This document shows, piece after piece, positions 63,085-64,000 of a stretch of DNA of 64,000 nucleotides. A model generated the notes under the pieces. It did no database searches. It was not told the DNA's origin and saw only the letters and a program-made list of their open reading frames with translations. Numbering within the stretch: the first letter of the stretch is position 1; each line of letters begins with the position of its first letter. Location of the stretch: positions 2,173,501 to 2,237,500 of the forward strand of contig NZ_CP108581.1 of NCBI RefSeq assembly GCF_036010665.1. Direction: 5' to 3'. Origin of the DNA: Microbispora sp. NBC_01189. GTDB lineage: Bacteria; Actinomycetota; Actinomycetes; Streptosporangiales; Streptosporangiaceae. Position numbers and translations under genes: made by a program.

Positions 63085-64000
63085 TTACTCCGACTTCGCC
63101 GTTTCCGTGATGGCCTGCGCCACCTGCTCCGGCGTCTTGGTTCCGCCGATCAGCTGGGCCACACTGTCGTTGACCTCCTGGCCGACGGCCGGCGGATACG
63201 CCTGGTCGAGGTAGAGCTGGAACCCGGTGGCCCCGGCGAGGTTCTTGGCGACCACGCTCAGGTTCGGGTCGGTGACCGCGTCCTCCTCACCCTTCAGCAC
63301 CGGGAGCACACCGCCGGTCGCGACGGCCTTGCGGTGCTCGTTGCTCTCGGTGAGGAACTTCACGAACTCGATCGCCTCGGGCGGCGCCTCCGAACCGATC
63401 GCGAAGCCGCCACCGCCGCCGAAGGCGTCGGTGGCCGCACCGGCGCCGCCGTCGACGGCCGGGAAGGGGAAGAAGCCGAGGTCATCGCCGAGGCCCTTGC
63501 CGGCGTCCTTCTCGACCGCGGGCGCCCACTGGCCCATCAGCTCCATGGCGGCCTTGCCGTCGCCCATGGTCGCGGCCTGGCCGCCCGGGTCGCCGTACGT
63601 CGCGCCGAGGAAGCCCTTCTGGAACGGCTGGAGGTCCGCGAGCTCCTTGAGCTTCTGCCCCGCCTGCACGAAGGGCGCGCCCGTGAAGTCCTTGCTCTGA
63701 CCCGCCTGCTTCAGCGCGTCGAGGCCGCCGATCCGCATGGCGAGGTACGCCCAGTAGTAGTGACCCGGCCACTTGTCCTTGCCGCCGAGGGCCATCGGGG
63801 TGACACCGGCCGCCTTGAGCTTCTTGACGTCGTCGATGAGCTGCGACCAGGTGCCCGGAGGCTCGGCGATCCCGGCCTTCTTGAACAGGGCCTTGTTGTA
63901 CCAGAAGCCCACCATGCCGATGTCGTCCGGGATCGCGTACGTCTTGCCCTCGACCTGGTACGCGGACAGCGCCGCGTCGGTGAACGTGCCGAGCCAGGAA
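63085..64000 (-). CDS. Sugar ABC transporter substrate-binding protein (5' end outside window)
   Basis: The C-terminal 304 residues of a family 1 extracellular solute-binding protein are visible. They include IPDDIGMVGFWYNKALFKKAGI, PGTWSQLIDDVKKLKAAGVTPMALGGKDKW and AMELMGQWAP. The signal peptide and N-terminus are beyond the right edge. It would deliver an oligosaccharide to the permease pair downstream. Confidence 0.93.
   Translation of the reverse strand, partial: SWLGTFTDAALSAYQVEGKTYAIPDDIGMVGFWYNKALFKKAGIAEPPGTWSQLIDDVKKLKAAGVTPMALGGKDKWPGHYYWAYLAMRIGGLDALKQAGQSKDFTGAPFVQAGQKLKELADLQPFQKGFLGATYGDPGGQAATMGDGKAAMELMGQWAPAVEKDAGKGLGDDLGFFPFPAVDGGAGAATDAFGGGGGFAIGSEAPPEAIEFVKFLTESNEHRKAVATGGVLPVLKGEEDAVTDPNLSVVAKNLAGATGFQLYLDQAYPPAVGQEVNDSVAQLIGGTKTPEQVAQAITETAKSE

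Overview
The window is high-GC actinobacterial DNA. Many genes start with GTG, ATGA/GTGA stop-start overlaps are frequent, and it carries lsr2, XRE-DUF5753, DUF397, DUF1707 and CU044_5270 families. This suits a filamentous actinomycete, plausibly of the Streptosporangiales. That placement is inferred from style and gene content, not from a marker gene.

Region 1 (1-32.6 kb) is the right-hand part of a glycopeptide-like non-ribosomal peptide cluster. On the minus strand, transcription runs mbtH, then an ABC exporter, then a four-module NRPS of about 5,576 residues, then a second NRPS that leaves the window on the left. Domain order is A-T-E / C-A-T-E / C-A-T / C-A-T-E, then C-A-T / C-A..., which predicts a D-D-L-D-L-? 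start to the peptide. Three A domains share one unfamiliar pocket code, one looks Phe-like and one Tyr-like. An OmpR-type two-component system points the other way. A second minus-strand operon supplies building blocks and tailoring: dpgA, dpgB, dpgC (3,5-dihydroxyphenylglycine pathway), a flavin halogenase and an alpha/beta hydrolase. A perfect GTCCAA-N17-TTGGAC site sits ahead of mbtH and a degraded copy ahead of dpgA. Both resemble sites of StrR/Bbr-type glycopeptide regulators, whose gene is not in the window.

Region 2 (32.9-37.9 kb) is a compact, apparently complete RiPP locus next to the dpg operon. It has two 50-51-residue precursors with a shared leader and a GG cleavage site, an ATP-grasp ligase of the graspetide type, a PpiC/SurA-like peptide-maturation protein, and a divergent C39-peptidase ABC exporter. 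An 11-bp inverted repeat precedes the precursors and a strong hairpin separates them from the enzymes. This is the best candidate here for an undescribed system.

Region 3 (38-51 kb) holds ordinary chromosomal genes: a Pro/Thr-rich secreted protein, a MatB-like malonyl-CoA synthetase, DUF1707, a small repeat-bearing secreted protein, a variant Lsr2, two methyltransferases, a TetR regulator with a striking 39-bp palindrome, HAD and Gfo/Idh enzymes, OsmC, a lytic polysaccharide monooxygenase, and an ArsR-CDF metal-efflux pair.

Region 4 (51-54 kb) is a scrambled patch with a CU044_5270 gene, a gutted ECF sigma factor, and a 5'-truncated IS605-type TnpB with its right-end hairpin. Region 5 (54-64 kb) holds secreted proteins, a DUF6220-multicopper oxidase pair, a GNAT protein, a GT39-like membrane glycosyltransferase, and a carbohydrate ABC importer cut by the right edge.

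No rRNA, tRNA or CRISPR array was seen.
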